Positions 62,658 through 64,000 of a DNA stretch of 64,000 nucleotides are shown in pieces; position 1 is the first letter of the stretch, and every line of letters starts with the position of its first letter. Source of the stretch: Oreocharis arfaki (Eukaryota > Chordata > Aves > Passeriformes > Paramythiidae); assembly GCA_013398015.1 (NCBI GenBank), contig VZRR01009913.1, positions 958,014-1,022,013 on the forward strand, read 5' to 3'. Under the pieces are notes generated by a model. That model was given only the letters and a program-made list of their open reading frames with translations, made no database searches and had not been told where the DNA came from. The translations under genes were made by a program, and so were the position numbers.

Positions 62658-64000
62658 GTAAGTATTTGAAGCTTCCAAAGGTACTCTAAGAAAGTACTCT
62701 ACTCAAAGGTACTCTACTCAAAGCTTCTCTAAGAATCACAAATCATTTTTGAATGCTAATGAATTGATCTGCTGCACACTTACTTAAGTCAGATAGTACA
62801 TTTCTGCAGTTTACAGGATTTTGTGTGGAATAGTGGCTTTAAATGAGCTGGCTGTTTCTCCAGTTGAGTTTTGACTTGGGGTTATTTTTTTCCCCCTCAT
62901 TACATCTTTTAACTGTGGTAAGCTCTAGAGTAAGAATTAACTGTATTCATTCAAATTTCATGAACTGTGTAGCGTTTTGGTCTATTCATAATTCTAAGGT
63001 TTCTAATTGAGCAGAAGTCATGTTCTGGGCTACATAATTGACAGTAAAATGCAAAGGCATCGTAACTGAAGATGATTCAGAACCATCTACGTAGCATAAG
63101 GGCATGCCTTTCCAATATTAATGGAAGAACACATTCTTTAGTAATGAAATGACTGAGAATCATTCATGTACTTTTAATTCTACTTAGAGAACACAAATTA
63201 TCTTTGCTCTAGTTCATATTTGCTTTTTTTTTCTTTCTGATGTGACTTTTCAGGAATGGGAAAGGCCTTGTTTTCGATTTTAAATATATCTTAGTCATTC
63301 TTTCCCTGGACATAAGCCTTTGAAAATATTGAAATTTCAGCATTTCAGTCATGCAGATTGGAATAATGGAATTATATTTTTGTTTGTTTGTTTTTGAAAA
63401 GTTTTCTAGTTTTATTGCTAGAATGTATCATAAAAACCTACAGAACTTTTGAATCTGTTTTACAGATTACTCCAGAATGAATGTGGCATGGGAACATTTT
63501 TTGTTAAGATTGAATCTAATAGATTTCTTTGAAGTGTTGGATGTTTTTGAGTGTTAGGGATTATTAAAAGTTACGTAAAAATTGCAGAAAATAAGAACAA
63601 TACAAATACAAAGCTTAAGCTTCCGTGATCCAGATGTTTAGTGAAGGGGAATTTTTCAGTCTGAATGTAGGTGCCCACTGAAGCTGGGCACTTAAAGATA
63701 ACATCAGTGAAAGGAAGTTCCTTCTTTTGGTCAGAACCACACTTAAATAAATAAAGTCAGTACATAATTTCCTCCCCTTTTACTCCTCCTTTTGCTGTTC
63801 TGCTTCTCCCAAATTCTTTTTCTGTTGTGTTTTGCCCGAGACTGATGATGTATATCAAGGCCAGCCTTTTCTGACTTTTGTGGAAGGCTCTCAAGAGGTC
63901 TGGTGATAATCAATTCCTATCTCTCCCACTTAACAGTGGCATTGGCATAGAAGTGCACCAGAGCTTTCCCTTGATCAGGATGTCTGTTGTTATGTAGTAC
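62658..64000 (+). other. FBXL2: FBXL2 intron 9, incomplete
   Basis: Begins with a consensus GTAAGT donor and runs to the window edge. It holds the 15-bp duplication and a look-alike acceptor at 63465 (see findings), but no exon encoding the expected next LRR. Confidence 0.85.
62694..62723 (+). repeat. 15-bp tandem duplication after exon 9
   Basis: GTACTCTACTCAAAG occurs twice in succession, beginning 37 bp after the exon 9 donor. Partial copies (GGTACTCTAAG) sit just upstream. Confidence 0.9.

Larger units (their letters stand above)
25735..64000 (+). other. FBXL2: FBXL2 gene, 5' half (runs off the right edge)
   Basis: Eight exons join in frame to 218 residues that match vertebrate FBXL2, an F-box/LRR protein that bridges substrates to SKP1-CUL1-RBX1 ubiquitin ligases. 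The mammalian protein is about 423 residues and ends in a CaaX box for geranylgeranylation, so slightly more than half is present; the remaining LRRs and CaaX end are beyond the window. FBXL2 is preferred over its close paralogue FBXL20 because of SFLDIVTL (FBXL20 has SFLDVVTL), FNFQTDIE (FBXL20 FDFQRDIE), GDSSLKTFAQ (FBXL20 GDNALRTFAQ), IEHLNLNGCTKITD and VAITNSSLKG. All splice junctions seen are GT/AG and their phases are mutually consistent. The paralogue calls come from remembered family sequences, not a search. The 5' limit is the CpG island and is inferred. Confidence 0.93.

Overview
The window is vertebrate nuclear DNA, most likely from a bird. It is AT-rich and has widely spaced short exons with GT/AG splice sites. 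It carries several 5'-truncated CR1 LINE fragments, four of them in + orientation, with ends such as ATTCTGTGATTCT that are typical of avian genomes, plus two LTR-like segments. A crocodilian or turtle cannot be excluded from the sequence alone. There are no operons, bacterial-style genes or CRISPR arrays.

One gene can be supported firmly: the 5' half of FBXL2 on the + strand. FBXL2 is an F-box and leucine-rich-repeat substrate receptor of SCF ubiquitin ligases. Eight coding exons (39623-39684, 55006-55060, 56537-56611, 59419-59513, 61704-61772, 61859-61954, 62261-62387, 62583-62657) join in frame to give 218 residues. These run from the segment just after the start methionine, through the F-box, to about the sixth leucine-rich repeat. 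The rest of the gene lies beyond the right edge. The first exon, which in the family carries little more than the ATG, is not resolved. It should lie in or near the CpG island at about 25735-26320, which is broken by a 25-N assembly gap (25925-25949).

Layout: 1 to about 25.3 kb is sequence upstream of FBXL2. I see no convincing exon there, only CR1 fragments (17465-18088 on +, 22860-23590 on -), simple repeats and small duplications. A third CR1 (25350-25686) stops about 50 bp before the CpG island. After the island come a CTGT minisatellite and about 850 bp of strongly G/T-biased DNA. Intron 1 (to 39622) holds a fourth CR1 and two diverged copies of an unrecognised segment of about 310 bp, 2.16 kb apart. 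Intron 2 (39685-55005) holds a fifth CR1, a perfect 100-bp-period tandem duplication, two LTR-like elements and a cluster of small palindromes. The remaining introns are short and largely featureless.

I did not find a clearly novel multi-gene system. The observations most worth a second look are the paired unknown segments in intron 1, the unresolved first exon with two alternative start/donor arrangements, the perfect 100-bp duplication, the antisense LTR in intron 2, and a possible cryptic terminal exon near the right end.
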